Assembly: GCF_900143515.1 (NCBI RefSeq)
Contig: NZ_FSQT01000001.1
Location: 124,001 to 188,000, forward strand
Direction: 5' to 3'
Source: Micromonospora cremea
Lineage (GTDB): Bacteria; Actinomycetota; Actinomycetes; Mycobacteriales; Micromonosporaceae
Length of the DNA: 64,000 bases
Part shown: one piece after another, positions 9,101 through 18,320 of the stretch
How positions within the stretch are numbered: position 1 is the stretch's first letter
How the letters are laid out: every line of letters starts with the position of its first letter
Translations under genes and position numbers: made by a program
The notes under the pieces: model-generated
What the model was told of the DNA's origin: nothing
The model's input: only the letters and a program-made list of their open reading frames with translations
Database searches by the model: none

Positions 9101-10362
9101 CTGATCCCGTCATCCAGGACGTCGTCGCCGTGCCGGTGGCCGGCGGCTACTTCTTCGACGACCAGGCCGCCATCCGGGCCGGAGCCACCCGCGACGGTGG
9201 CCGCTACCTCGGCAGCCCCGTCACGCCCGGCTTCGCCCAGGTGCGCGAGCCCGCCGAGGCCGTCTCGATCATCCTCCGCCTCTCCGATGGCAAGGTCGTC
9301 GTCGGCGACTGCGCGACCGTGCAGTACTCCGGCGTCGCCGGGCGCGAGCCCCGGCTGCGCGCCAAGGAGCTGGCCGAGGCGATCGAGGCCCGGGTCGCGC
9401 CACGGTTGCGGGGCCTGCCGGTCGGGCGCTACCGGTCGGCCGACGAGCAGGCCCGGGCGATCTGCGCCGAGGTGCTGGAGAACCCCCTGGCGGCCGGGTA
9501 CGGCCTGTCGCAGGCGCTCCTCGCCGCCGCCGCGCACGCTGCGGGCCACGGGATGATGGCCTGGACGGTCCAGGAGGAGTGGGGCATCGAGACTCCGCTG
9601 CGCCGGCTGCCGCTCTACGCGCAGAGCGGCGAGGCCCGCCGCAGCAACGTCGACACGATGATCATGAAGAGCGTCGGGGTGCTGCCGCACGGCCTCATCA
9701 ACGCACCCGAACTGGTCGGGTCCGACGGCAGCGCACTGGCGGCCTACGTGGCGTGGGTCGCGGAGCGGATCGACGCGATCGGCGCCGCGGACTACGCGCC
9801 CGAACTGCATTTCGACGTGTACGGGCTGGTGGGCGCGGCGGCCGGCGGAGACATCGACCGCACCGTCGACATCCTGCTGCGCCTCGAGCGCGCGGCCGGG
9901 CGTCATCCGATCCGGATCGAGCACCCCATCGACGCGGGGAGCCGCGAGGGGCAGATCGCCGCCTTCGCGAAGATCAGGTCGGGCCTGGCGGAACGAGGCT
10001 CACGGCTGCGGATCGTCGCGGACGAGTGGGCCAACACGGTCGAGGACATCGCCGCGTTCTGCGCGGCCGGCGCCGCCGACCTGATCCAGGTGAAGACACC
10101 GGACCTGGGGTCGCTGACGAACACGATCGAGGCAGCGCTGCACTGTACGGCCCACGGGGTCGGCGTCGTGCTCGGCGGCACCTGCACCGAGACCGACGTG
10201 TCGGCCAGGGCGACCACGCACGTGGGGCTGGCCATCGGCGCGACCCAGCTGCTCGCTAAGCCCGGCATGGGGGTGGACGAGCCGCTCATGATCGTCGGCA
10301 ACGAGATGGCCCGCTGCCTCCGCTTGGACGCCCTGGGCCGGCCGGGCGGCCGGCGTGGCTGA
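9097..10362 (+). CDS. mal: methylaspartate ammonia-lyase
   Basis: This 421-residue enolase-superfamily enzyme removes ammonia from (2S,3S)-3-methylaspartate to give mesaconate (EC 4.3.1.2). The active site known from the Clostridium tetanomorphum enzyme appears intact: substrate-binding Gln176 (LYAQSGEA), the base His198 (LPHGLIN), metal ligands Asp240 (HFDVYG), Glu275 (RIEHPID) and Asp309 (VADEWAN), Gln331 and the base Lys333 (QVKTPDLG), and Thr362-Cys363 (GGTCTETD). Length equals that of the characterised enzymes. GTG 9097 overlaps the upstream TGA. The usual partner, glutamate mutase (GlmES), is not in this window, so the source of methylaspartate must lie elsewhere or outside the cell. 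Confidence 0.93.
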   Translation: MTDPVIQDVVAVPVAGGYFFDDQAAIRAGATRDGGRYLGSPVTPGFAQVREPAEAVSIILRLSDGKVVVGDCATVQYSGVAGREPRLRAKELAEAIEARVAPRLRGLPVGRYRSADEQARAICAEVLENPLAAGYGLSQALLAAAAHAAGHGMMAWTVQEEWGIETPLRRLPLYAQSGEARRSNVDTMIMKSVGVLPHGLINAPELVGSDGSALAAYVAWVAERIDAIGAADYAPELHFDVYGLVGAAAGGDIDRTVDILLRLERAAGRHPIRIEHPIDAGSREGQIAAFAKIRSGLAERGSRLRIVADEWANTVEDIAAFCAAGAADLIQVKTPDLGSLTNTIEAALHCTAHGVGVVLGGTCTETDVSARATTHVGLAIGATQLLAKPGMGVDEPLMIVGNEMARCLRLDALGRPGGRRG

Positions 10363-11176
10363 CCCGGCCCTGCCGCGCACGCACCTGTACGTCCCCGGCG
10401 ACCGTCCGGACCGGTTCGACAAGGCGGTGGCCGCCGGCGCGGACGTCGTCATCCTCGACCTCGAGGACGCCGTCGCTCCGGACGGCAAGCAGCCTGCCCT
10501 CGAGGCGGTGACCGGCTGGCTGGCGAGCCGGCCGACGGCCGCCGGGCCGCAGCTGTGGGTCCGCGTCAACCGGGGCGCGCTGGACGAGGTCGAGGTCCTC
10601 GCCCGACGCGCCGCCCTCGACGGCCTCTGCCTGCCGAAGGTCGAGTCGGCGGCCGAGGTCGAGGCCGTCCACGCCCTCGCGCCGAATGTGCGACTCGCGC
10701 CGCTCGTCGAGTCCGCGGTCGGCGTGGCGCGGCTGTCCGGGATCGCCTCGGCCGCCGGGGTGGTCTGGTTGCACCTCGGCGAGCTGGACCTGGCCGCCGA
10801 CCTCGGCATGACGGTCAGCACGGGTGACGAGCTGGACGCGGTGCGCACCATGGTCGTCGTGGCGAGCCGCGCCGCCGGCCTCGCCGCGCCCCCGGCGCCG
10901 GTGAGCCCCGAGGTCGCCGACATGGACCGGTTCGCCGCCTCGACGCTGCGGCTGCGCAACCTCGGCTTCGCCGGTCGGGCCTGTATCCACCCCCGGCAGG
11001 TCGAGGTGGTCCATCGGCTGGCTGCGGCGCGCGCGGGCGACGTGGCGTGGGCCCGGCGGGTCCTCGTCGAGGCCTGCACGCACGACGGCGCGGCCTTCGT
11101 GTTCGAAGGGTCGATGATCGACGAGGCGGTTCTGCGCCGGGCGCGCGACATCGTGGCCGGCGATGCCGGGGCCTAG
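10355..11176 (+). CDS. HpcH/HpaI aldolase / CitE-like CoA-thioester lyase
   Basis: This 273-residue CitE-type lyase begins with HLYVPGDRPDRFDKA and contains ILDLEDAV, WVRVN, LPKVES, PLVESAVGV (metal-ligand Glu), LGELDLAADLG (metal-ligand Asp) and ACIHPRQV, all hallmarks of citryl/malyl/citramalyl-CoA lyases. In this context it would split citramalyl-CoA to acetyl-CoA and pyruvate, or beta-methylmalyl-CoA to propionyl-CoA and glyoxylate; sequence alone cannot decide. The GTG start at 10355 overlaps the mal gene by eight bases. It completes a four-enzyme methylaspartate-to-central-metabolism set. Confidence 0.87.
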   Translation: MADPALPRTHLYVPGDRPDRFDKAVAAGADVVILDLEDAVAPDGKQPALEAVTGWLASRPTAAGPQLWVRVNRGALDEVEVLARRAALDGLCLPKVESAAEVEAVHALAPNVRLAPLVESAVGVARLSGIASAAGVVWLHLGELDLAADLGMTVSTGDELDAVRTMVVVASRAAGLAAPPAPVSPEVADMDRFAASTLRLRNLGFAGRACIHPRQVEVVHRLAAARAGDVAWARRVLVEACTHDGAAFVFEGSMIDEAVLRRARDIVAGDAGA

Positions 11177-11194
11177 CGGCCGACGGGAGGGCGC

Positions 11195-12511
11195 GTGGCG
11201 GCGCTCCTCCTGATCGCCGCCGCCGGGCTGGGCCACTTCGGCTGGGGGACGATCCTTCCGTACCAGTACGTCTACGCCTCGGAGACGCGGGGCTGGGGTC
11301 CGCTCGTCGGCGCCCTCGCCTCGTCGCTCTTCTCCGTCGGGGCACTCGCCGCGGCGCCGATGGCCGGCCGGCTCACCGACCGCCGCCGGCCCGCGTCGAT
11401 CCTCATCGCGGCTCAGGCCGTCGCCGCATGCGGCAGCATCGGCATGCTCGTCGCCAACCAGGCGTGGGCGTTCTGCGCCTCGTCGTTTATCTTTGGCTGC
11501 GGCATGACGGGGGCGAGCCCCGCCAAGTCGGTGCTCGTCCTCCGCTGGTCCTCGGGTGCCGACCGGAGGCGGGTCTTCGCCTACCGGTTCACCGGCGAGA
11601 GCGTCGGCATGGCGCTCGGCGCCCTGGCCTCCGGGGCGTTCGTCGACCTCTCCCGGCCCGACGGGATGACGACGTCGTACGTCACGGCCTGCGTCGCGCT
11701 CGGTCTGGCGATGCTCGTCGTCGCGATCGCAGCGCGCACGGCCCGAGACCGCTCATGGCGTGACGAGGCGCGGGCCCCGAGCCGGGTGGCCCTGCGCTCC
11801 GCCGTCAAGCAGATCGCCGTGATCCGGCCGCTGCGGTGGGTCGCCGTCATCACGGTCTCGTTGTCGCTGGCCTTCTACGCCCAGTTCGAGGCGGGGCTGC
11901 CGGCCTACGCGCTGTCGGTCCTCCACGTGGACGAGGTGATGATCGGGCTCGGCGCCGCGGTCAACTGCGCGACGATCGTCGCCCTCCAGCTCGTCATGCT
12001 GAAGCTCACGGCGAACCGGCAACCAGGGCCGTTGCTCATGCTCGTCGGCGGGATCTGGGTGCTCTGCTGGATCCTGCTCGGCCTGGCGCCGGGCTGGCCG
12101 GCGGTGTCCACGCTGATCTTCGTCTCGCTCTACGGTGTCTTCGCGGTGGGTGAGACGATCTTCGCGCCGCTCCTCAACCCGCTCGTCGCTCAGCTGGCAC
12201 CCCCCGCCATCGTGGGGACGACCCTCGGCGCGTTCGCGGCGCTCCAGACGACCTTCTCCGCCGTGGGGCCGCTCGTCGCGGGGGTCCTCCTCGGTGGAGG
12301 ACTGCCCGAGGCGTTCGTCGGCCTGCATCTGGCGATCAGCGTCATCGCGGTCGTGGCGGCCTGGCGCTTGCATCGGCTCCTCGGGATGCCTCCGCAGCAG
12401 AGGCGCACAAGATCTGAGCCGCGCCGGCCCCTTCCGGCGTCACCCGCGTTCGAGCCCGAGGTCCGTCGCGTCGAGGCACCCGATCCGTCGGGCGGCCGAA
12501 GAGCCGGCTGA
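11195..12511 (+). CDS. MFS transporter
   Basis: This 438-residue integral membrane protein has twelve predicted hydrophobic helices and the MFS loop 2-3 motif AGRLTDRRRPA, with a shorter cationic middle loop (RDRSWRDEARAPSR). The GTG start at 11195 is preceded by a CGGGAGG ribosome site. It follows the lyase gene by 18 bases and closes the operon, so it probably imports the compound that the operon degrades (or a close relative). An exporter cannot be excluded. The last ~50 residues are a hydrophilic, low-complexity cytoplasmic tail. Confidence 0.85.
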   Translation: MAALLLIAAAGLGHFGWGTILPYQYVYASETRGWGPLVGALASSLFSVGALAAAPMAGRLTDRRRPASILIAAQAVAACGSIGMLVANQAWAFCASSFIFGCGMTGASPAKSVLVLRWSSGADRRRVFAYRFTGESVGMALGALASGAFVDLSRPDGMTTSYVTACVALGLAMLVVAIAARTARDRSWRDEARAPSRVALRSAVKQIAVIRPLRWVAVITVSLSLAFYAQFEAGLPAYALSVLHVDEVMIGLGAAVNCATIVALQLVMLKLTANRQPGPLLMLVGGIWVLCWILLGLAPGWPAVSTLIFVSLYGVFAVGETIFAPLLNPLVAQLAPPAIVGTTLGAFAALQTTFSAVGPLVAGVLLGGGLPEAFVGLHLAISVIAVVAAWRLHRLLGMPPQQRRTRSEPRRPLPASPAFEPEVRRVEAPDPSGGRRAG

Positions 12512-12762
12512 GCCCGGGGACCTGGACCACCAATGCGGTAGGTCGTGAACGCGATCGCCCCACGGCCGTACACCGCACCGAGCACGCGACCTCTGCCGAG
12601 CGGCTGAACGCCGTGACCAAGCACGCTGCCCTGTGGCCACGCCTGCGCACGCTCGCCTCGCGCACCACAAGAGCTTCAGGAACCTGAGGGCGCCGCGAAT
12701 GCGCACGGCCCTTGGTAGGTAAGGGGCGGCGGGGAGGAACACCGCTGGTACCGCGCCGGGAT

Positions 12763-13520
12763 CGATCGCGTTCCGGTTTGTCCTCTTCATGGGGGTCGTC
12801 GACCTCTTCGTGACACCACCTACTCCGGTGGCGCGAGCATGAACGGATTGTTCCTCGCCTCGCTCGGCGCCGGCGCCGCCGTGATCAGCAGCGCGGGTGG
12901 GCTCAGCGAGTTCCTGAACTACCTCACCAGCGGGGTGTCCGGCTACTTCGCCGACCGGATAGGCCAGCGCTGGCCATTGGCGTTCGTCGGCTACGGCGTG
13001 AACCTTCTGGCCGTGCCGGCGCTGGCATTCGCCGGTCACTGGCAGGCCGCCGCCGGGCTGATCGTGGTGCAGGGCGTCGGGCGTGGGATCCGCAAGCCGC
13101 TCGTCCAGGCCATGTTGTCCTACACCACCAGGCAGTACGGCAAAGGGCGGGACTACGGGGTGAACACGGCGCTGGATCACACGGGACGTACCCTCGGCCC
13201 GCTGGTCATCGCTGGATAGCTCCTCCACGCGGCAGCATTCCGGGCGGCGTACGCGCTGCTCGTCATTCCGGCGGTACTGGCGTTGATGGCGTTGACCGTC
13301 GCGCGGATCCGGTTTCCTGCGCCCGCCTCGTTCGAACGGGAGCAGTCTCCCGAGCCGGCGTCGTCGCAGCAACAGCGGCACAGGGCGGGCGCCGAGGGAT
13401 TCACCCGGTCGTACTGGCTCAACCTGGCGGCTGTGCGTCCTTCGGGGCGGGCCTGATGAACTTCGAGTTGATCTCGTTCCATCTGTCCCGGAGCGGAGCC
13501 ACGCGCGACAGCGTGCCGCT
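12763..13520 (+). pseudogene. MFS permease pseudogene
   Basis: Three frames together encode one recognisable MFS protein. The first is RFVLFMGVVDLF from about 12772. A frameshift near 12812 leads to an open stretch at 12839-13219 with YFADRIGQRWPLAFVGYG and GVGRGIRKPLVQAML. A TAG at 13217-13219 follows, then continuing homology (FRAAYALLVIPAVLALMAL) to a further frameshift near 13440. One nonsense codon and at least two frameshifts mean it is not functional. It is not a duplicate of the transporter just upstream. Confidence 0.7.
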
Positions 13521-14213
13521 CTCTCTCGCTGGCCACGAGCGTCGGCCAGTGCGGTTCTCACCCAGCCATCCGAACAACTTGTGCAGTTCTCGTACGAACA
13601 GGTCCGCCAAGCGTATCGACCCGGCACATGGACCCCGAACCCGGCAAACGCCGTAAGCCCAGACCGCACTGCCGACGAGCTATCAAGCCCGTTTCGCACC
13701 AGTGCTGCCGCGCGCGGCAAATGACGACGACTTGAAACCACCCGAGAACTCCCAGGCGGCGGCTGCCCAAGCTATTCTCCGGCTGTGCGAACTCGTCGCA
13801 GCGGAGACCGGAACCGACGCTGGACTCGCCCATCAGCTCGCCGACGTTGACATTACCGCGCTGACCACAGCTGCAACTGGGTCAGCAGCACATCTATGCA
13901 GCCTCGCTCATGCCGCGGCGATAGAGGCCGACCTTGCCGGCCTCCACCCACCGACCGCCGACCGGCTCGTTCGATCAGGCCGCAACGCTCGTGACCACTG
14001 CCCGGCGCGGAGATGGCCGAGCACCTCACATCTTTCCCCTTACGGTTCGGGGACCCAGTGGCCACCGACCCGAAGGCAGGATTGACGACTGGCTGACCCG
14101 CGTGGCGCGGGCCAGCCATTTCATGATGCCGCAGCATCGGCGTCAGCGTGCATGTCCATGCATCAGTCAACACAACTGCAAGTCAGCGGCCATTTTGATC
14201 ATGTAGTTATAGT
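13521..14213. other. gap with no firm gene (possible remnant ORF 13702-14085)
   Basis: No recognisable gene is present. An open frame on the + strand at 13702-14085 (127 codons) has a protein-like first 85 residues rich in alanine helices (AQAILRLCELVAAE, LAHQLADVDITAL) and then loses coding character. It may be the decayed end of an unknown gene. The right edge abuts the recombinase fragment. Confidence 0.35.
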
Positions 14214-15105
14214 TCAGCTCGGGCCTCGGACACAAACCATTGCCCCACGGTGCGCGCTGAGATCCACTTCAGCGCGCACCATTTGCGTTCCAGGATGGTA
14301 GGCGAGCCGGAGTCCGAGTTGCCGGTAGACCTCGGCCTTGTCAGCCGGGTCGGCGTCGCGGAGCACGGCGGCGATGTCGCCGAGCGCGTTCACCAGGGCC
14401 GTGATCTCTGCTCGGCTCATCCGGCGCGGGGTGGTGCCCGCGTTCGCGCGCAGATCTGCTTCCGCCCGGGCGCGTTCGGCCTGTGTCTGGGCGATCCAGC
14501 CGGTGACGACCGCGGGGTCGGCACCAGCGTCGAGGGCGGCGCGGTAGCGCTCCAGCTTGGCGTCGCACTCGGTGATGATCGTCTGGGCTGCTGTGCCGGT
14601 TGCGGGCGGATGATCCAGGGGCTGGGCGTCGGCCATCGCGGTGATCGTTTGCTGGATGCGGTGGGGCGCGAAGGCGGAGGCCAGCCAGGTGTCGAGCGGG
14701 TCGGTGAGGGCGTCCTCCCGCAGGTACACGTTGCGGGGGTGTGGGACCTGGTTGGCGAGGGCGTACTCCTGCGGGAAGCGGCAGCGGTAGTAGGCGTCGC
14801 CGTGGTTGTACTGGCCCTGCATGCGTCGGTCACAGGCGGCGCAGTAGATCAGTCCGCGGAAGACGTACGGGTTGCGGGTGCGCTGCCTTACGTGTTGTCC
14901 ACCGGTACCCCGGCCCCGCCGTTGCAGGATGGCTTGGGCCTGCTCGAAGGTCGCGTCGTCGATGAGTGGCTCGTGGGTGATCTCCTTGGAGACCACCCAC
15001 TCGTCGCGAGCGTTCCAGCGCATCACCCCGGTGTGGCCCATCGCCACGTCGTCGACGTCGAGCAGCACCTCGTCGGTGCGTTGCTTGTTCCACACCTGCC
15101 GCCTT
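14214..15105 (-). pseudogene. serine recombinase C-terminal fragment (copy A)
   Basis: Reading leftwards, the frame encodes the end of the recombinase DNA-binding domain (QVWNKQRTDEVLLDVDDVA), a zinc ribbon (IYCAACDRRMQGQ ... YYRCRFP) and a long helical tail rich in Ala/Glu. This is the C-terminal ~300 residues of a large serine recombinase. The resolvase catalytic domain is missing: homology stops at about 15105, where it meets the sequence ahead of the AraC gene. It cannot be active. Two close relatives at 31195-32126 and 38878-39171 break at nearly the same codon. Confidence 0.8.
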
Positions 15106-15204
15106 GGGGACCGGAATGCGCCAGGGCGCCCGTCAGGGATCGGCGCCGGCTCGATGCTGGCGGCGGCGCGTGATGCCGGATGGGCCGTCGGCAATGATGT
15201 CGGC

Positions 15205-16044
15205 GTGGAGTATGTGGCTAGGGTGCCCGGTCCGCCGCTGGACGGGCTGATCGTCGACCTCTATTACCTGGAGGGCGCTCCGCCGTACTCCCGGTTGATG
15301 CTGCCGGCGGCGCCCGCGCCATTGCTCATCGTCAACCTCGGAGCGCCGTTTCTCATCCGCGCAGGCACCGACGTAGACGCCGTGGAGTACGCCGACGGCT
15401 GCGCGGTCGCCACGCCCACGCGTGCGTGGGAGTTCAGCTATCCAACCCCGACCCGGTCCGTGGGCGTCCACTTCAGGCCGTGGGGCCTGGCACCGTTCCT
15501 TCCGATGCCCGCGTTCGAGTTGTGCGACCGACCTGCGACGGTGGAGCAGATCTGGGGCCAGCCCGCTATCGCTGAATTGCGACACCGACTGACCTTGGCG
15601 GACGCACCGCACGAAATGCTGATGTTGCTCGAGGAGGAACTGGTGCGACGGCTGCGGGTGATCGACGGTCTTGACCTGGTCCGCCAAATGAGCAGCGCCG
15701 TCGCGGCGACAGGCGGGACGGTGCCGATCAGCGACATCGGTGTGGCGGCCCGCGCCAGCAGCACGTATTTGGCGAAGCGGTTCAAGGCCGTAGTCGGTGT
15801 CACGCCAAAACGGCTGGCTCGCAGCTACCGCTTCAGCTCCACCGTGTTGGCGCTCGACGTCGCTGCACCGATCGACTGGGGAGACGTTGCCGCTGGCGCG
15901 GGCTACTTTGACCAGGCCCACTTCGTGCGCGAGTTCCGGGAGTTCACCGGGCTCACGCCGACCCGGTACGCCGAAGTCCGGCGGCGATTCCTGCGCGATC
16001 ATCCCGACCACGTCCTGGACGGCTGGCCGCTCCCAGCCGATTGA
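15205..16044 (+). CDS. AraC family transcriptional regulator
   Basis: This ~279-residue regulator has an N-terminal sensor region of the DUF6597 type (VEYVARVPGPPLDGLIVDLY, GVHFRPWGLAPFLPMP) and a C-terminal AraC DNA-binding domain with the second helix-turn-helix GYFDQAHFVREFREFTGLTP. The start is uncertain. GTG 15205 matches where relatives of this type usually begin, while an ATG at 15154 would add 17 residues derived from the junction with the broken recombinase. The next gene lies 63 bases downstream in the same direction, and a RibD-like reductase next to an AraC regulator of this kind is a common pairing, so it probably controls that gene. Confidence 0.82.
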   Translation: MEYVARVPGPPLDGLIVDLYYLEGAPPYSRLMLPAAPAPLLIVNLGAPFLIRAGTDVDAVEYADGCAVATPTRAWEFSYPTPTRSVGVHFRPWGLAPFLPMPAFELCDRPATVEQIWGQPAIAELRHRLTLADAPHEMLMLLEEELVRRLRVIDGLDLVRQMSSAVAATGGTVPISDIGVAARASSTYLAKRFKAVVGVTPKRLARSYRFSSTVLALDVAAPIDWGDVAAGAGYFDQAHFVREFREFTGLTPTRYAEVRRRFLRDHPDHVLDGWPLPAD

Positions 16045-16107
16045 TTTCGTACAAGAGCGACAGCTCACGCCGCACAAGACTTGGGACTCCAAACAGAGGA
16101 GGAATCC

Positions 16108-16689
16108 ATGGGGAAAGTGGTCATGAACGCGTCGGTTTCGGTGGATGGTTTCATCGCGGCTGAGAACGACGATCCCGGTCCGATCTTCGAGTGGCTGGTC
16201 AGCGGTGACGTGCCGTTGGACGACAGTGGCGTTCTGAAGGTGTCGCAGGCTTCGTTCGACTACGTCCGGCCGTACTGGGACGAGGTCGGGGTGACCATTG
16301 CCGGCCGTCACGCCTTCGACATCACCGACGGCTGGGATGGGACGCCTCCGAGTGGGATCGACCATGTGGTCGTGGTGAGTCACCGTGGTGCGCCCGAGGG
16401 CTGGGACCTCCCGGCGCCGTTCCACTTTGCCGACGGCATCGAGCCGGCCGTGGCCAAGGCGCGGGAGCTTGCGGGTGACCGCACTGTCGAGTTCGCTGCT
16501 GGCGACGTCGGCGGCCAGGCGCTCGCGGCAGGTTGGGTCGACGAGGTACGCATGGACGTTGCACCCGTCGTGCTCGGGTCCGGTAAGCGTTACTTCGGCT
16601 CCGTCGACGCGCAGCACCTGCTGGAAGGCCCAGACGTAGTTGTTCAGGGCAACCGGGTGCTTCACCTGCGCTATCGGGTGCGCCGTTGA
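16108..16689 (+). CDS. RibD C-terminal/dihydrofolate reductase-like protein
   Basis: This 193-residue protein of the bacterial bifunctional deaminase-reductase C-terminal (RibD_C, YyaP/YwjB-like) family has the dihydrofolate-reductase fold. It opens with VVMNASVSVDGFIA and contains the NADPH-binding-like VEFAAGDVGGQALAAGWVDE and APVVLGSGKRYF. It is a probable NADPH-dependent reductase of unknown substrate. The start at 16108 is supported by GAGGAGGA at 16096-16103. It is likely co-transcribed with the AraC gene and is immediately followed by an ISL3 element. Confidence 0.83.
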   Translation: MGKVVMNASVSVDGFIAAENDDPGPIFEWLVSGDVPLDDSGVLKVSQASFDYVRPYWDEVGVTIAGRHAFDITDGWDGTPPSGIDHVVVVSHRGAPEGWDLPAPFHFADGIEPAVAKARELAGDRTVEFAAGDVGGQALAAGWVDEVRMDVAPVVLGSGKRYFGSVDAQHLLEGPDVVVQGNRVLHLRYRVRR

Positions 16690-16778
16690 CCGATCTGAGT
16701 GGGTACGCGAAGAAGACCGCTGCGACGGTGACACGAGATCGGGCGTCCGGCTGCGTTTGTGCATCGCTGCCCCGGGAC

Positions 16779-18131
16779 GGAAGTCGTGGTCTTCCAGATT
16801 GGCACACCTCGACTTGACTAACGCTACCTTTGCCTGCCCTGACCTGACCAAGTTCTGCCGGCTCGACGAGCTCGGCCTGGCCGTCACCGGCCAACGACTC
16901 AGGCCCGACCGTGCGGTGCTGGCATGCCGGGTCGTCGAGCCGGACCCGTGGTGCCGTCGCTGTGGTTGCGAAGGCGTACCGCGCGACACCGTGACCCGGG
17001 AGCTGGCCCACGAGCCGCTGGGCTGGCGGCCGACGATGCTCGTGGTGACCGTGCGCCGCTACCGGTGTACCGCTTGCGGTCACGTGTGGCGCCAGGACAC
17101 CAGCCTCGCGGCTGAGCCGCGAGCGAAGCTGTCGCGTCGCGGGCTGCGGTGGGCACTCGAGGCGATCGTGTGCCAGCACTTGACCGTGGCCCGGGTCGCC
17201 GAGGGACTCGGGGTCGCCTGGAACACTGCCAACGACGCTGTCCTGGCCGAAGGCAAGCGGGTGCTGATCAACGACGAGAACCGCTTCGACGGTGTCAACG
17301 CGATCGGGGTAGACGAGCATGTGTGGCGCCACACCCGCCGCGGAGACAAGTTCGTCACCGTGATCGTCGATCTCACCGCCGTCCGTGATGGCACCGGTCC
17401 CGCCCGGCTGCTCGACATGGTCGAGGGCCGCTCCAAGCAAGCGTTCAAGTACTGGCTCGCTGACCGCGACGAGGCCTGGCGGAAGGCCGTGGACGTGGTC
17501 GCGATGGACGGCTTCACCGGCTTCAAGACCGCCACCGCCGACGAGCTCCCCGACGCGACAGCGGTCATGGATCCCTTCCACGTCGTGCGGCTGGCCGGCG
17601 ATGCGCTGGACCGGTGCCGCCGCCGGGTCCAGTTGGCGATCCACGGCCACCGCGGCATGAAGAACGACCCCCTCTACTCCGCGCGTAGGACCCTGCACAC
17701 AGGTGCCGGGCTGCTCACCGACAAGCAGGCCGCTCGGCTCACCGCGCTGTTCGCCGACGAGGCGCATGTCGAAGTCGAGGCGACCTGGGGCATCTACCAG
17801 CGAATGATCGCCGCCTACCGACACGAGGACCGGCGCCGTGGCCGCGAGTTGATGGTCAAGCTGATCGACACGATCAGCACCGGTGTCCCGAACGCACTGG
17901 TCGAGGTCACCACGCTCGGCCGCACGTTGAAGAAACGCGCAGCCGACGTGCTGGCCTACTTCGACCGTCCCGGCACCAGCAACGGCCCCACCGAGGCGAT
18001 CAACGGCCGCCTCGAGCACCTGCGCGGTTCCGCACTCGGGTTCCGCAACCTCACGAACTACATCGCCAGATCGCTGCTCGAGACCGGAGGCTTCAGGCCG
18101 CAATTACACCCTCGATCGTGAAGAGCCACTT
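16779..18131 (+). mobile_element. ISL3 family insertion sequence
   Basis: The element carries a full ISL3 transposase. The right end reads GATCGTGAAGAGCCAC (18114-18129). A weak inverted match, GTGGTCTTCCAGAT, lies near 16783. The similarity of the ends is imperfect, so the boundaries are approximate and I see no convincing target duplication. Confidence 0.6.
16814..18121 (+). CDS. ISL3 family transposase
   Basis: The ~435-residue transposase has an N-terminal zinc-finger region (CRRCG ... YRCTACGHVW), a helix-turn-helix (LTVARVAEGLGVAWNTAND) and the DDE catalytic domain with Asp in AIGVDEHVWRH, Asp in VVAMDGFTGF and Glu in SNGPTEAINGRLE. All three acidic residues are present and the frame is intact, so it could be active. 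The start is probably TTG 16814, which gives the family N-terminus (TNATFACPDL). The frame is open farther upstream, but that part overlaps the RibD-like gene and looks non-coding. Confidence 0.88.
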   Translation: MTNATFACPDLTKFCRLDELGLAVTGQRLRPDRAVLACRVVEPDPWCRRCGCEGVPRDTVTRELAHEPLGWRPTMLVVTVRRYRCTACGHVWRQDTSLAAEPRAKLSRRGLRWALEAIVCQHLTVARVAEGLGVAWNTANDAVLAEGKRVLINDENRFDGVNAIGVDEHVWRHTRRGDKFVTVIVDLTAVRDGTGPARLLDMVEGRSKQAFKYWLADRDEAWRKAVDVVAMDGFTGFKTATADELPDATAVMDPFHVVRLAGDALDRCRRRVQLAIHGHRGMKNDPLYSARRTLHTGAGLLTDKQAARLTALFADEAHVEVEATWGIYQRMIAAYRHEDRRRGRELMVKLIDTISTGVPNALVEVTTLGRTLKKRAADVLAYFDRPGTSNGPTEAINGRLEHLRGSALGFRNLTNYIARSLLETGGFRPQLHPRS

Positions 18132-18197
18132 AACTACCGCGATCCGCGCGGCTGTGCCTCTTGGCAAGGTCGGAGAGGGACGTGGTTAGCTCGGCCG

Positions 18198-18320
18198 GTG
18201 AGATTCGACGTCGAAGACTGGGTACGCCGGACGTTTTCACAGTGGAACGCCGTCACGATTGCTGCCACCATCCTCGGCGTTCTCCTGTTCGGCGCGGGGC
18301 TCGTGATGGCGTCGAGGTAG
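18198..18320 (+). CDS. small single-span membrane protein (hypothetical)
   Basis: This 40-codon frame (GTG 18198, TAG 18318-18320) encodes a charged N-terminus (RFDVEDWVRRTFSQWN) followed by one clear transmembrane helix (AVTIAATILGVLLFGAGLVM) and a short SR tail. The amphipathic-then-hydrophobic layout and the exact stop after the helix suggest a genuine micro-protein, but there is no strong ribosome site. The function is unknown. Confidence 0.4.
   Translation: MRFDVEDWVRRTFSQWNAVTIAATILGVLLFGAGLVMASR

Noticed and set aside
1..12511. Glutamate mutase (GlmE/GlmS) next to methylaspartate ammonia-lyase
   Set aside because: I looked for a B12-binding DxHxxG protein and the large mutase subunit in the operon; none of the genes fits.
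15133..18103. 618- and 593-codon minus-strand frames across the AraC, RibD-like and ISL3 genes
   Set aside because: Both run through several unrelated real genes on the opposite strand and show no motif.
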